A stretch of DNA of 56,411 bases from JAAYCU01 sp964401335 (GTDB lineage: Bacteria > Planctomycetota > Phycisphaerae > UBA1845 > PWPN01). Every line of letters begins with the position of its first letter. Position 1 is the first letter of the stretch. The translations under genes were made by a program, and so were the position numbers. The DNA lies in contig CAYNYK010000020.1 in assembly GCA_964401335.1 (NCBI GenBank), positions 1-56,411 of the forward strand, given 5' to 3'. The notes under the pieces are model-generated. The model saw only the letters and a program-made list of their open reading frames with translations, made no database searches and had not been told where the DNA came from. This document shows, piece after piece, positions 18,438 to 27,333 of this stretch.

Positions 18438-18714
18438 GATCGGTCTCCGGTCACCGGGGCACCAGAACCCCAAAACGTTGCCATCACTTAATCCGTATAA
18501 CCGAGCGCATCCGTCACCGGAGCAAAGCAACCCGCCGCCATCCTACGCAGCATTCGATCAGGCGTCAATTGCCGCATGCGTCCTATAATCCGTGCGTTTA
18601 TATCGATTGGTCAAGCCTTTTGTAAGGCATCCAGATAGGTTCAAGCCAAATCAACCCGACGCCCGATAATCTCTTGGCGGTCAATTTTCGAAGACCTTTG
18701 AGAGCGAGGTAGCA

Positions 18715-18912
18715 TTGGTGGATGAATCCTTCTATGTTTGTCCCTATCTGGACCATAGGGATGCGCGCTGTGCCGAGCTGTTGACAATGATGAATATCAA
18801 TGGGGCCTTCCGTTTGTGTGTCGGCGACTATGAATCCTGCAATATCTATCACCAGATCCGATTGGCCGAAATCCGAAACGAAAAAGATCTTGCCCTCGTG
18901 TCCGGCGTCTGA
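18715..18912 (+). CDS. Small Cys-rich protein upstream of xerD
   Basis: A 65-residue open frame starting TTG 18715 (GTG 18718 is possible), with GAGG a few bases upstream. The cysteines are regularly placed: VCPYLDHRDARCAELL, then RLCVGDYESCNIYHQI. Such a C-x11-C plus C-x6-C pattern with CPYL and YESC looks like a small metal-binding module rather than a shadow frame. It ends inside the N-terminal part of the xerD frame, so the two may be coupled. The function is unknown; the call rests on the cysteine pattern and context. Confidence 0.5.
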   Translation: MVDESFYVCPYLDHRDARCAELLTMMNINGAFRLCVGDYESCNIYHQIRLAEIRNEKDLALVSGV

Positions 18913-19822
18913 GCGACGGCTGGACTCATCCTCGTTGTCCGAATGGATCGAACGGTTTTTGAACCGCGTGTGGTCAGAGTGCGGCCTGGCAGGGAATACC
19001 TTATCCGCATACCGAACCGACCTGATAGCCTTTTCGGAATTCCTGAACGACCACCGAATTTCCATACAAAGTCTCGGTCCATGTGACGTACAAGCCTTCC
19101 TGATCGAGCAACGCGAGCAAAAACAACTGGCCATCAGTTCCATCGCTCGACGCTTGGTAACAATCAAACTTCTTCTAAGATTCTTGTATAACGAAGGTTA
19201 TATCAAACGGGACATCGCTACCCTGATTGAGTCGCCGAAGAAATGGAAGTTCCTGCCAAAAACCCTGAACCTTCGCGAAGTCGAGAAGCTGCTGGCTCAG
19301 CCGGAGGAGGAAGACCCGCTCGGCATTCGCGACCGGGCGATCCTGGAGCTTTTTTACGCCTGCGGCCTGCGAGTCAGCGAACTGGTGAGCCTACGCTTGG
19401 AGGACGTGAAGCTGGATCTCGGCTATCTGCGCTGTTTCGGCAAGGGTAACAAGGAACGGGTGGTACCCGTCGGGATTCCGGCCATCGAGGCGATTCGCGA
19501 ATATCTGCTGGCCTTGCGACCGAAACTGGCCAACGGCAAATCCACGGACCGTCTCTTTCTTTCGCGAACCGGACGACCGATCGACCGAACCAACTGCTGG
19601 CGCATGGTGGTCAAATACGCCCGTCGCATGGGTGTAACCGGCAAATTGTCGCCGCACACCTTGCGCCACTCGTTCGCCACCCACCTGTTGGCCGGCGGGG
19701 CTGACCTGCGGGTGGTACAGGAAATGCTCGGCCACGCCGACGTGACCACCACTCAAATCTACACCCACGTCGACAGTTCGCGGCTGAAATCGATTCACCA
19801 GAAGTTTCATCCGAGACAGTAA
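18890..19822 (+). CDS. xerD: Tyrosine recombinase XerC/XerD
   Basis: Site-specific recombinase of the phage-integrase family. The N-terminal SAM-like DNA-binding domain has AGNTLSAYRTDLIAFSEFL, and the catalytic domain holds the full R-K-H-x-x-R-H-Y set: CGLRVSELVSLRLEDV, GKGNKERVVPVG, HTLRHSFATHLLAGG and LGHADVTTTQIYTHV. It likely resolves chromosome dimers at dif with FtsK. The start is uncertain: the open frame extends to 18800, but similarity begins at LSEWIERFL. TTG 18890 gives 311 residues and TTG 18935 gives 296, against about 298 for E. coli XerD. The N terminus overlaps the small Cys-rich frame. Confidence 0.9.
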   Translation: MPSCPASERRLDSSSLSEWIERFLNRVWSECGLAGNTLSAYRTDLIAFSEFLNDHRISIQSLGPCDVQAFLIEQREQKQLAISSIARRLVTIKLLLRFLYNEGYIKRDIATLIESPKKWKFLPKTLNLREVEKLLAQPEEEDPLGIRDRAILELFYACGLRVSELVSLRLEDVKLDLGYLRCFGKGNKERVVPVGIPAIEAIREYLLALRPKLANGKSTDRLFLSRTGRPIDRTNCWRMVVKYARRMGVTGKLSPHTLRHSFATHLLAGGADLRVVQEMLGHADVTTTQIYTHVDSSRLKSIHQKFHPRQ

Positions 19823-19826
19823 GAAA

Positions 19827-19854
19827 GCATTCAGCATTCAGCATTCAGCATTCA
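19827..19854. repeat. Four tandem GCATTCA heptamers
   Basis: Four perfect copies of GCATTCA begin four bases after the xerD stop and are followed by a degenerate continuation (GTAATCAGCGGTCAG). A related sequence on the other strand, TGCTGAATACTGATTGCTGA, occurs at 3089-3108 before the polyferredoxin gene. Confidence 0.8.
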
Positions 19855-19913
19855 GTAATCAGCGGTCAGTATTTGTGGTGAATCGGTTTCTGTTCATGGT
19901 TCAGGGCCCGCGA

Positions 19914-21044
19914 TCAATTGCTTTTGCCGGAAGTGGGCGTGTTCTTTACAACGCCGAAGACCTCTCGGATACATTCCAGTTTCATCGTTCCTTCGCCGCG
20001 GTTCGGGGCGATGAAACCTCCTTCACCGAATTCGTTCCAGGCGTAAATCAGCAGCATTTTTTGGCGACCGCCGGCTTTGGTTGGAACACCCAGGCGGGGT
20101 TCAACGTCGAGTGCCGTTTTTACCTTACGGAGCGCGTCGGTCCATTGCTCGCGTGTCGGCATCTCAAAAGGTGGGCGAGGATCGCGCCAAGGTCGCGGAT
20201 CCCAACCGGCCGGAACATAGGGCACATACATCTTGAGGCTGCGCTCTGGAGAGCTTTTCCAGGCATCCTCCGCTTGTTTTAACAACATGGCATAAGGATA
20301 TGGTTTATCCGATGAAGGTACGTTTGGCATATCCATGTACGTTGTTAAGAAATCGTAGGGCTCAACCGCTGAGCTGAACTCCGCTTTTACAGAAGGGAGC
20401 GTGCCGCCGGAAATCAATGGATTCTCCAGACCGGCTTCCTGGACAATTCGCCGTAAAATCTGTAGCCGCGCATTAACCCGCTCGATGCTTTTCCCCGCTT
20501 GCTGCCGGAAAAGCTCCAGACCGTGTATTTTGAATACCGGCCGTCCGTCGATTCGCAGATAACTCGGATGCTTCATAGCGGTGCACCATTCCCGGCAGGC
20601 GGCTTCCCAATCCGTGTCGGAAGGCAGGTCGAAGGGTGGATGGTTCACGTATTCGATGGTAAATTTAAGACGTGGGTTATTTCTGGAAGCCATGAATCGG
20701 CGGACGGCCACATTGACCCGTTCAACGTCCGGATCAGGGTGTTCCTTGTTGTATTGCGGATACCAGAGGATCTGGAAGAAATTAATCCCGTGGTCCGCGG
20801 CCGCGACAATTTCACGATCCATGGTTTCCTGATCGTTATACTCGCCTAAAAGCGGTACCCGACCCGGCCAGTCCACACGCCAATCGTGGCCCGCGGTAGT
20901 CCATTTATTAGGCTGCTCCCGCCACCAGCCGGCAAAGTAATACGCGCCGACCAGATATTCCGGCGGGGATTGTGCCGTGGCGATATTAAGCAACGCTACA
21001 TTCGTAGGGAATAAAACTAGTACCAGGATTACGATGCGAAACAT
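19914..21044 (-). CDS. Secreted WbsX/GH99-like glycoside hydrolase
   Basis: A 376-residue protein with a signal peptide of ~25 residues (hydrophobic core, then ATAQ). The mature part opens with VGAYYFAGWWRE and continues with LLGEYND, HGINFFQILWYP and ending YAWNEFGEGGFIAP. These are features of the WbsX / GH99-like TIM-barrel family, whose members act on mannose-containing or surface glycans. The Asn-Glu in AWNEFGEGG is the conserved C-terminal motif of this family. GAGG seven bases before ATG supports the start. It follows trpA on the same strand, with 55 bases between. The substrate is not visible. Confidence 0.7.
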   Translation of the reverse strand: MFRIVILVLVLFPTNVALLNIATAQSPPEYLVGAYYFAGWWREQPNKWTTAGHDWRVDWPGRVPLLGEYNDQETMDREIVAAADHGINFFQILWYPQYNKEHPDPDVERVNVAVRRFMASRNNPRLKFTIEYVNHPPFDLPSDTDWEAACREWCTAMKHPSYLRIDGRPVFKIHGLELFRQQAGKSIERVNARLQILRRIVQEAGLENPLISGGTLPSVKAEFSSAVEPYDFLTTYMDMPNVPSSDKPYPYAMLLKQAEDAWKSSPERSLKMYVPYVPAGWDPRPWRDPRPPFEMPTREQWTDALRKVKTALDVEPRLGVPTKAGGRQKMLLIYAWNEFGEGGFIAPNRGEGTMKLECIREVFGVVKNTPTSGKSN

Positions 21045-21099
21045 GTCTGCACCTCACGTTGAATGTGGCCATAAAACGGTTATACCGCCGCCTGATTTA

Positions 21100-21883
21100 T
21101 CAGGCGGGTAGCCCGGTCATCCATTCCTTGACCGCTTCGGTGGCAACTTTGACGATGGCCTCGGTGTCGCCGCCGGCGTCCTGGGTTTCCATGATCCGGC
21201 GGACCAGGGCGCTGCCGATGATCGCTCCATCGGCTTCCGTGCAGACCCGGCGGACGTGCTCGGCCGTGCTGATTCCGAAACCGACGATAACCGGGCGTCC
21301 GGTGGCCTGGCGGAGTTGGTGGACGTTGCTGACCAGTTCCGGCGGAAGCTGGTTACGCTCCCCGGTGATACCGGTGACGGACATGTAGTAAACAAACCCG
21401 GTGGAAAGGGCGGCGATTTTCTGTCGCCGTTCGGGGGTCGAGGCGGGAGAAACCAGCATCGGCAGAACAAGCCCCGCCTCGCTCACCTGACGGGCCACTT
21501 GGGGGGCTTCCTCAAGTGACAGATCGGGAATAATCAGCCCGTCGATACCGGCCGTGGCCGCCTGCTTGAGGAAGCTTTCCACCCCGACGCGGTAAACAAT
21601 GGAATAGGACAACATAGCCAGCAGGGGGAGCTGGTTGCTCCGACGAAAGCGGGCCACCATNNNNNNNNNNAACGCGCGTAAAGGAAGATTGGATCGTAGG
21701 TCCGTCGGCGATGGGATCCGAGTAGGGGAAGCCGAGTTCGACGGCCGTCACTCCAACCTCGGCCAGCCCTTGGAGAATGCGTTCGGTCGTCTCCAAGCCA
21801 CCAAGACCGGCGGTCAGGTAGGGGAGTAAGCCCTTTTTCCCACGGGCGGACAATTCCTTCATGGCCTGATCAATTCGATTCAT
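21100..21883 (-). CDS. trpA: Tryptophan synthase alpha chain, interrupted by an assembly gap
   Basis: TrpA cleaves indole-3-glycerol phosphate to indole. The N-terminal part from ATG 21883 has KKGLLPYLTAGLGG and VELGFPYSDPIADGPTIQ, with the catalytic Glu and Asp of the family. The C-terminal part has GIDGLIIPDLSLEEAP and GRPVIVGFGISTAEHV, ending at 21100. Ten N at 21661-21670 separate the parts, which lie in different frames across the gap. The missing sequence is probably longer, about a dozen residues of the usual AGVT-containing helix. No trpB lies next to it; the downstream gene is WbsX-like. Confidence 0.93.
21661..21670. other. Assembly gap (10 N)
   Basis: A run of ten N inside trpA. 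The frames on the two sides do not agree across exactly ten bases, so the length is nominal. Confidence 0.99.
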
Positions 21884-22074
21884 GCCGAGCAATATAGCGG
21901 GCTGGCGGGGTGTAATCCAGTCGCCCCGCATTGACGATAGGGCGGCAATGGCCGATACTGCAATAGAGGAGGGAAAAAGCGACGGAGCGAAAGAGGGACA
22001 GAGAGACAGCCCCGCATTGGCGAGATTGCCTTGGGTATGCGGAATGTTTGCCCCAGGATTGCTTTTCTCTCCAT

Positions 22075-22093
22075 CCCTCCATCCCTCCCTCCC
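22075..22093 (-). other. Potential G-quadruplex upstream of trpA
   Basis: Read on the minus strand this is GGGAGGGAGGGATGGAGGG: four G3 runs with short loops. It lies in a purine/pyrimidine-biased region about 190 bases upstream of the trpA start, on the strand that would be in the trpA transcript if transcription begins above it. Formation is not shown. Confidence 0.4.
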
Positions 22094-22170
22094 TCTCTCC
22101 GTCCTCGACGAGAGCGGATAGCGTTACGGTTCGGAGCTGTTCATTGCGCCGAAATGGAGCCTGATCGCCA

Positions 22171-23127
22171 ATGAAGGCGTTGGTTTTTAACAAGAAGCTA
22201 CAATACACAAACCAATACGCTGATCCCCAGCCGGGAGCAGGGGAGGTTCTGATCGCGGTCAAGCTGGCCGGCATCTGCGCGACCGACCTGGAAATCACCC
22301 GCGGTTACATGAATTTTACCGGGGTTCTCGGCCATGAATTCGTCGGCACGGTGGTCAAGGGGCCGCGGACCTGGAAAAATAAACGGGTGGTGGCCGAGAT
22401 CAATTGCGTGTGCGGCAAATGCCGAATGTGCCAGCAGGGGTTGGCCAACCACTGCCAGCACCGAACCGTATTGGGCATTGACGGCCGCGACGGCGTTTTC
22501 GCCGATCTGGTAGCCGTCCCGGAGCGGAATCTGCACGAAGTGCCGGAGACGGTCGGCGACGAGCAGGCGGTGTTTATCGAGCCGCTGGCCGCCGCTTTTC
22601 AAGTCATCAAACAATGCCCCATCGAGAAACGTCAACGGGCCGTTGTGGTCGGGTCCGGGCGTCTGGGTCTTCTGGTGGCCCAGGTACTCAAGACCACCGG
22701 ATGCAAGCTGGAAGTCGTCGGGCGAAACCAACTCACCCTGGACTTCTGCGAAAAAAAGGGCATCCAGACCCGGCATATCTCCGAACTCATTCCGCGAGCC
22801 GAGCATGACGTCGTGGTGGATTGCAGCGGATCGCCGGAGGGCTTTGAGCTGGCTCTGAAGCTGGTGCGGCCGCGGGGTACTCTGGTGTTGAAAAGCACGC
22901 ATGCCGGCGCCATGCCGCTCAACCTCTCTCCGCTCGTGGTCAACGAGATCAATCTGATCGGCAGTCGTTGCGGCCCGTTCGCCGAGGCGATTAACGCCCT
23001 GGCCCGCCGGGAGATCGATGTTGAATCCATGATCAACCGTCAATTGCCTTTGGATAGGGGGGTCGAGGCGATGGCCATGGCCGCGGAAGCGGGCTATGTG
23101 AAGATTCTTCTTAAAATCGGAGCGTAA
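22171..23127 (+). CDS. Zinc-dependent medium-chain alcohol dehydrogenase
   Basis: A 318-residue MDR-family oxidoreductase, shorter than the usual ~345. The catalytic zinc site is GICATDLEI (Cys), GHEFVG (His-Glu) and a later IEPLAAA (Glu). The structural zinc loop has four Cys in CVCGKCRMCQQGLANHC. The NAD(P)-binding Rossmann motif is VVGSGRLGLLVAQVL near residue 150. The substrate cannot be told; polyol or sugar dehydrogenases of this class are the closest in general features. It is divergent from trpA and followed by pgeF after 58 bases. Confidence 0.85.
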   Translation: MKALVFNKKLQYTNQYADPQPGAGEVLIAVKLAGICATDLEITRGYMNFTGVLGHEFVGTVVKGPRTWKNKRVVAEINCVCGKCRMCQQGLANHCQHRTVLGIDGRDGVFADLVAVPERNLHEVPETVGDEQAVFIEPLAAAFQVIKQCPIEKRQRAVVVGSGRLGLLVAQVLKTTGCKLEVVGRNQLTLDFCEKKGIQTRHISELIPRAEHDVVVDCSGSPEGFELALKLVRPRGTLVLKSTHAGAMPLNLSPLVVNEINLIGSRCGPFAEAINALARREIDVESMINRQLPLDRGVEAMAMAAEAGYVKILLKIGA

Positions 23128-23185
23128 TGACGAAAGAAATGAGGGGGCGATGGGGAGACAAGGAGAGAGGGGATAGAGCGATCAC

Positions 23186-23998
23186 ATGATTGAAGTAACG
23201 TATGATGACCTGACCCTGTTGCGTTTTGAAAATCTTGATCGAGAAGCGGGTCTCGTTCATGCCTTTACGACCTGCCCGCAAAATTACGCACCGCATCGTG
23301 GACCACACAAGGAAAAGGCCGTCGATGCTCGGCAAAGAGTTTGCAAGATACTTGGCACATCCTTTGACCGATTGACTTCTCCGGCCCAGGTACATAATTT
23401 CCTGATCCTGCGAATCGAAGATGAGGATATCGGCCGTGGACGTGATGGTCGGGATTCCGCTTTGCCTTACGTGGACGGCCTGATGACGGATCGGCCCGGC
23501 GTGTCGATGATTCTGATGTCGGCCGACTGTCCGCTGATCTGCGTTTATGATCCCGATCGACCGGCGGTAGGGGCGGTCCATGCCAGTTGGCTCGGTACGG
23601 TGGGGGGGATTACCGCGCATCTTGTCCGGCGCATGATCGCGGAATTTGGCAGCCGGCCGGAACGATTGCGGGCGGCCATTGCTCCCTCGGCAGGGCCTTG
23701 CTGCTATGAGGTCGGCCATGAAGTTCGACGAATCGCCCGGACTACCCTGAATCAGGCGGATGCCTTTTTTATGGAACGAAACGGAAAATTGCTTTTTGAT
23801 TTGTGGACCGCCAACCAAAGACAGCTTATCGACACCGGCCTGAAAGCAGATAACATCGAGACGGCCGGCCTGTGCAGCATCTGTGACCGGCGTTTCTGGA
23901 GCCATCGCCGCGACGGAACCGACGCGGGGAGAAGTGCATTGTTTGTCGCTTTGCGTGAAAGTATGACCATGAAAGATTCTTATGACCAAATTTTATGA
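23186..23998 (+). CDS. pgeF: PgeF/YfiH-family purine nucleoside phosphorylase (polyphenol oxidase family)
   Basis: A 270-residue protein of the YfiH/LACC1 family. The metal-binding motifs are present: SADCPLICVYD (Cys near residue 114) and AVGAVHASWLGTVGG, where the usual AVHAGWRGT has Ser and Leu instead. A later GPCCYEVGHEV supplies the third conserved segment. Family members act on adenosine or as peptidoglycan editing factor, which removes wrong amino acids from UDP-MurNAc precursors. ATG 23186 follows a purine-rich AGGAGAGAGGGG stretch. It may be co-transcribed with the upstream dehydrogenase. Confidence 0.85.
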   Translation: MIEVTYDDLTLLRFENLDREAGLVHAFTTCPQNYAPHRGPHKEKAVDARQRVCKILGTSFDRLTSPAQVHNFLILRIEDEDIGRGRDGRDSALPYVDGLMTDRPGVSMILMSADCPLICVYDPDRPAVGAVHASWLGTVGGITAHLVRRMIAEFGSRPERLRAAIAPSAGPCCYEVGHEVRRIARTTLNQADAFFMERNGKLLFDLWTANQRQLIDTGLKADNIETAGLCSICDRRFWSHRRDGTDAGRSALFVALRESMTMKDSYDQIL

Positions 23999-24029
23999 AA
24001 CAACCAGAAAAGATGCTTCCGGATCGGCC

Positions 24030-24325
24030 TCAAATTCTGTCAAATACCGGGCATGATTTTTTTATGTCGTCTCTTTGCTTGGTTGAGCGATTCCCTGCAC
24101 GAAGCCAAACCACTTTGGGAGGATGCCCATATATAAAACTTCGCTGATGGAAATCCTCGTCTTTAGAAACAATCATATATCCGTGCTCTTTGGCGAAAAT
24201 CCAGATAGTCTGATTGTCCGCGTGTTGAAGATTGAAGTCCCGGACATGCGCTACGCCGGGAAATAATGAAGCGACCAATGGACACAGTCGAAAGGGGACA
24301 GGTTTTCATCCAATAGCAGCTTCAA
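24030..24325 (-). pseudogene. DUF5615 PIN-like toxin with a one-base frameshift
   Basis: The intact part from 24278 reads LFPGVAHVRDFNLQHADN, then IWIFAKEHGYMIVSKDEDF and KVVWLRAGN, the DUF5615 pattern of the PIN-like VapC-type fold. The expected N terminus LKLLLDENLSP lies directly upstream but one frame away, starting TTG 24325 within TTGA, which overlaps the antitoxin stop. One extra C in the TCCCC run near 24294 would join both parts as one ~99-residue protein carrying the conserved LLLDEN acid residues. As read, the first catalytic Asp is lost from the long frame. Confidence 0.75.
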
Positions 24326-24546
24326 TTGGGCAAACTCACCAGGCGCCGTTCCCGATCCGCGGCAAACGCCAGACAGGCCCGAATATCGTCAAGGGTAAGA
24401 TCTGGGAAATCGCTTGTGATCTGTTCCGGAGTCATACCGGAAGCCAAATACTCCAAAATATCGTACACTGTAATGCGCAGACCCCGGATACAGGGTTTGC
24501 CTCCCCGTTTGGCAGGTTCAATGGTGATGTACTGCAAATAGTCCAT
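24322..24546 (-). CDS. DUF433-family antitoxin
   Basis: A 74-residue protein from ATG 24546; the open frame extends upstream to 24699, but only the part after MDYLQYITIEP matches. It has the DUF433 layout: a short beta start, GGKPCIRGLRITVYDILEYL, then a helix-turn-helix-like MTPEQITSDFPDLTLDDIRACL. DUF433 proteins pair with DUF5615 toxins and bind DNA. The stop overlaps the TTG of the toxin by two bases, so translation is coupled. The start assignment is strong because the length equals the family. Confidence 0.85.
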   Translation of the reverse strand: MDYLQYITIEPAKRGGKPCIRGLRITVYDILEYLASGMTPEQITSDFPDLTLDDIRACLAFAADRERRLVSLPN

Positions 24547-24650
24547 AAGTATATTGTAAAGATTGTGCCCTAAGCGGGTCAAGTCGAAATCAATATGCCC
24601 GTTCGCAAATTCAAATCTATCCGACACTCGTATAGCGACGAAATGGTTCG

Positions 24651-25313
24651 TTATTTCAGCTCCACACTCCAGTAAGCGTGGTCGAGGAATTGCTTCCATG
24701 AACGATAACGCTCGGAGGAAAGCTGGAGATTGATGGTTGGGCTTCGCTTGGGTTTGGTCGGTTTTTTAATAAGTTGCATAGTGGCCTGTTCGGGGGTGCG
24801 GCCGCCCTTTTTCACGTTGCACTCCAGGCAACAGCAGACGATGTTGGTCCAGATCGTCCGCCCGCCCTGGCTCTTCGGGACCACATGGTCAAGGCTCAAT
24901 TCGCTGGTGGAGAACTTGCGGCCGCAATACTGGCAGTGGTTACCGTCCCGGGCGAAAATGTTCCGCCGGTTAAATTTAACCTCCTTGCGGGGTAGCCGAT
25001 CGTAGCCGATCAATCGGATGATCCGCGGGACGGCCATGCTGAAATGCACCGTGCGCACCCAGTCAAACTTGTGCGGCTCAAAGCGGTGCTTATGTTCGCT
25101 GACCTGTCGCCAACTGTCGAAATCATAGGAAAGATATTGGTCGTCCTCGATGTGGATAACTTCGGCGAGGTTACGGTAAAGCAGGGAAAAAGCACGCTTC
25201 GCGCTGGCTACGCGAACAGCCATATAATTCCTGTTCAGGACCAGCACATGGCAATTCAGCCCTGATACCAGGGGATCGACATACGCTATGGATGGTGTCG
25301 AGGCGAAGACCAA
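24651..25313 (-). CDS. HNH endonuclease
   Basis: A 220-residue protein with a C-terminal HNH/zinc module: CQYCGRKFSTSELSLDHVVP, then GGRTIWTNIVCCCLECNVKKG and RTPEQA. The two CxxC pairs bind zinc; His in LDHVV and Asn in TNIV are the metal-site residues. The N-terminal region (LNRNYMAVRVASAKRAFSLL) is common to a widespread chromosomal HNH family not tied to phage. The TTG at 25313 is poorly supported; a start within the next 25 residues is possible. It lies upstream of the toxin-antitoxin pair, facing away from a YkgJ-type gene. Confidence 0.8.
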   Translation of the reverse strand: MVFASTPSIAYVDPLVSGLNCHVLVLNRNYMAVRVASAKRAFSLLYRNLAEVIHIEDDQYLSYDFDSWRQVSEHKHRFEPHKFDWVRTVHFSMAVPRIIRLIGYDRLPRKEVKFNRRNIFARDGNHCQYCGRKFSTSELSLDHVVPKSQGGRTIWTNIVCCCLECNVKKGGRTPEQATMQLIKKPTKPKRSPTINLQLSSERYRSWKQFLDHAYWSVELK

Positions 25314-25507
25314 ACCCTCCTTTTCAAATGGACTTATCCCTTTTCATTATAAAAGGCGTGCTCATCGCCCGCAATATGCATTTTCCCCCCCGGAAACGGT
25401 TTTTTTTAAGCCCCCAACCAACCCCACTCCGGCCGGCCGGTTGCCATTGCGGATAACGGGACTTAAAATCATCCTTTTACCGTGGATTTTCAGGAAAGGA
25501 ACTCTCG

Positions 25508-25995
25508 TGAAAATAGCCATGCCGAAAAACATGAAAAACCTCTGCGAACAATGTGCCGCCCTCTGCTGCCGTTATTTCGCTTTCGAGATCGATAAACCGC
25601 GTAATCGGCGAGACTTCGACGATTTGCGATGGTATTTGCTGCATGAGGATTGCATCATCTTCGTGGAGGACGGAGACTGGTATGTACAGATCAACCGCCC
25701 CTGCAAGGCCCTTCGGCCGGATAATCGATGTGCGATTTACGAAAGCCGGCCGGCTATCTGTCGGGCCTATTCCACTCGTGGGTGCGACTACCACGGCGAC
25801 GAATACGATTATGATCATCTGTTCGTGGAGGCCGAGCAAGTCGCCGAGTACGCCAGGCAATATCTGGCCAAACAGCGTAAACGAAAAGCGGCCTTGCGAC
25901 GAAAAACCGCGTCCGGGACAGCCCCGAAAAAAGGCCTGACCCGCGTGGCCACTCGGAAAGTAACGAATCCGCCAAGGCTGTTGAAGTCGGCTTGA
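25508..25995 (+). CDS. YkgJ-family Cys-cluster protein
   Basis: From GTG 25508, with AGGAAAGGA seven bases upstream, it is about 162 residues; the frame runs up to 25288 but the upstream part is not native. The Cys cluster CEQCAALCCRYF (near residues 14-25), then CKALRPDNRCAIYESRPAIC and a further Cys match the YkgJ/Fe-S-flagged family thought to bind zinc or an iron-sulfur cluster. The C-terminal third is strongly basic (KRKRKAALRRKT), unusual for the family. It ends six bases before hisS. Confidence 0.8.
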
Positions 25996-26001
25996 GCAAC
26001 C

Positions 26002-27306
26002 ATGAAATTTTCCACCGTCAAAGGCATGCGCGATTTCTACCCCACCGAGATGGCCCTGCGCAACTGGGTCATGGCGGCCTGGCGGCGGGTCTCCTTACGC
26101 AATGGTTTCGAGGAATACGACGGGCCGATCTTTGAATACCTTGATCTCTATAAGGCCAAGAGTGGGGAGGGAATTGTTTCAGAATTGTTTCATTTTACCG
26201 ATCGGGGCGATCGAGAACTGGCCATTCGGCCGGAAATGACCCCGACCCTGGCCCGGATGATTAACGCCCGGGCCGCCGCTTTGCCGCGTCCCATTAAATG
26301 GTTCAGCATGCCTCGACTGTGCCGGGCGGAACGTCCCCAGCGCGGCCGGCAGCGTGAATTCTTCCAATGGAATATCGACATCGTGGGGATCGACGATGTG
26401 CTGGCCGACGCCGAGTGTATTTTCGTGGCCCTCGATTTTTTCCGTGAGGTCGGATTAAGGCCGGCCGACATGGTTATGAAGATTAATTCCCGTTCGCTGC
26501 TATCCGCCTTACTGAAAGCTTGGGATATCGAAACCACTCGCCATGCGGGTATTTTTGTGGTCCTGGACAAACGGGACAAATTGCCCGACGAGGTTTTTCA
26601 GGCCGAACTGGCGAAAATTTGTCGGGATGATCGCGAAAAAAACATGCTTCTGACGCTTGGCCAAGCCCAGGGTCAGTCCGGGATGCAATCGCTCGCCGAA
26701 CTCGCCCAGGGGAACGAAACCGCAGAAGCTGAGATGGCAAAACTAAACCATATATTTAATTTACTGGCGATCATGGGGGTAGCCGACTATTGTACCTTTG
26801 ATATGAGCGTCGTTCGCGGCTTGGCTTACTATACCGGCGTGGTTTTCGAGGGCTTCGGCAGGGGGGGGTTACGCCGCGCGATCTGCGGTGGGGGACGATA
26901 CGATGACCTCCTGAAGACCTTGGGGGGACCGGCCATGTCCGGCATCGGTTTTGGCACCAGTGACGTGGTCATTCTGGATCTGCTACAGGATTTAGGCCGA
27001 CTCGACCCCGCGGCCGGTGTGACAAAGAAAATCGATTTCTTCATCGTTGACGCGGATCCAGAACTCTTACCCAACGTATTGGAATTGGTCAGCAAACTTC
27101 GGGAAAAAGGAATCGGTGCGGATTTCAGTTATCGCCGTCAAGCCTTGGGTAAACAGCTCAAGCAGGCCGATGCCGTCGGGGCCCGACGGGCGGTAATCCT
27201 CGGCTCCGAATTCCGGCAGGGCGGGCATGTTGTGATAAAAGACCTGGCTACGGGCCGACAGAGTACCGTTTCTCTGGCTGATTTTCTGTCTGCCCCCTTG
27301 GCCTAA
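26002..27306 (+). CDS. hisS: Histidyl-tRNA synthetase
   Basis: A 434-residue class II synthetase that charges tRNA-His. Motif 1 region: STVKGMRDFYPTEM. Motif 2: ELAIRPEMTPTLARM and FSMPRLCRAERPQRGRQREF. The HisA motif is VVRGLAYYTGVVFEGF, where the usual Asp of RGLDYYTG is Ala here; the second motif GGGRYDDL follows. The anticodon-binding domain ends the protein. Ala in place of Asp is worth noting but is known in some lineages; I cannot check. It follows the YkgJ gene almost directly and precedes a HYExAFE gene by 27 bases. Confidence 0.93.
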   Translation: MKFSTVKGMRDFYPTEMALRNWVMAAWRRVSLRNGFEEYDGPIFEYLDLYKAKSGEGIVSELFHFTDRGDRELAIRPEMTPTLARMINARAAALPRPIKWFSMPRLCRAERPQRGRQREFFQWNIDIVGIDDVLADAECIFVALDFFREVGLRPADMVMKINSRSLLSALLKAWDIETTRHAGIFVVLDKRDKLPDEVFQAELAKICRDDREKNMLLTLGQAQGQSGMQSLAELAQGNETAEAEMAKLNHIFNLLAIMGVADYCTFDMSVVRGLAYYTGVVFEGFGRGGLRRAICGGGRYDDLLKTLGGPAMSGIGFGTSDVVILDLLQDLGRLDPAAGVTKKIDFFIVDADPELLPNVLELVSKLREKGIGADFSYRRQALGKQLKQADAVGARRAVILGSEFRQGGHVVIKDLATGRQSTVSLADFLSAPLA

Positions 27307-27333
27307 ACCTTTTTTTGATTTATTCTCTATCCC

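Noticed and set aside
18598..19167. Minus-strand 189-residue frame before xerD
   Set aside because: Antisense to the small Cys-rich frame and the xerD N terminus, without family features.
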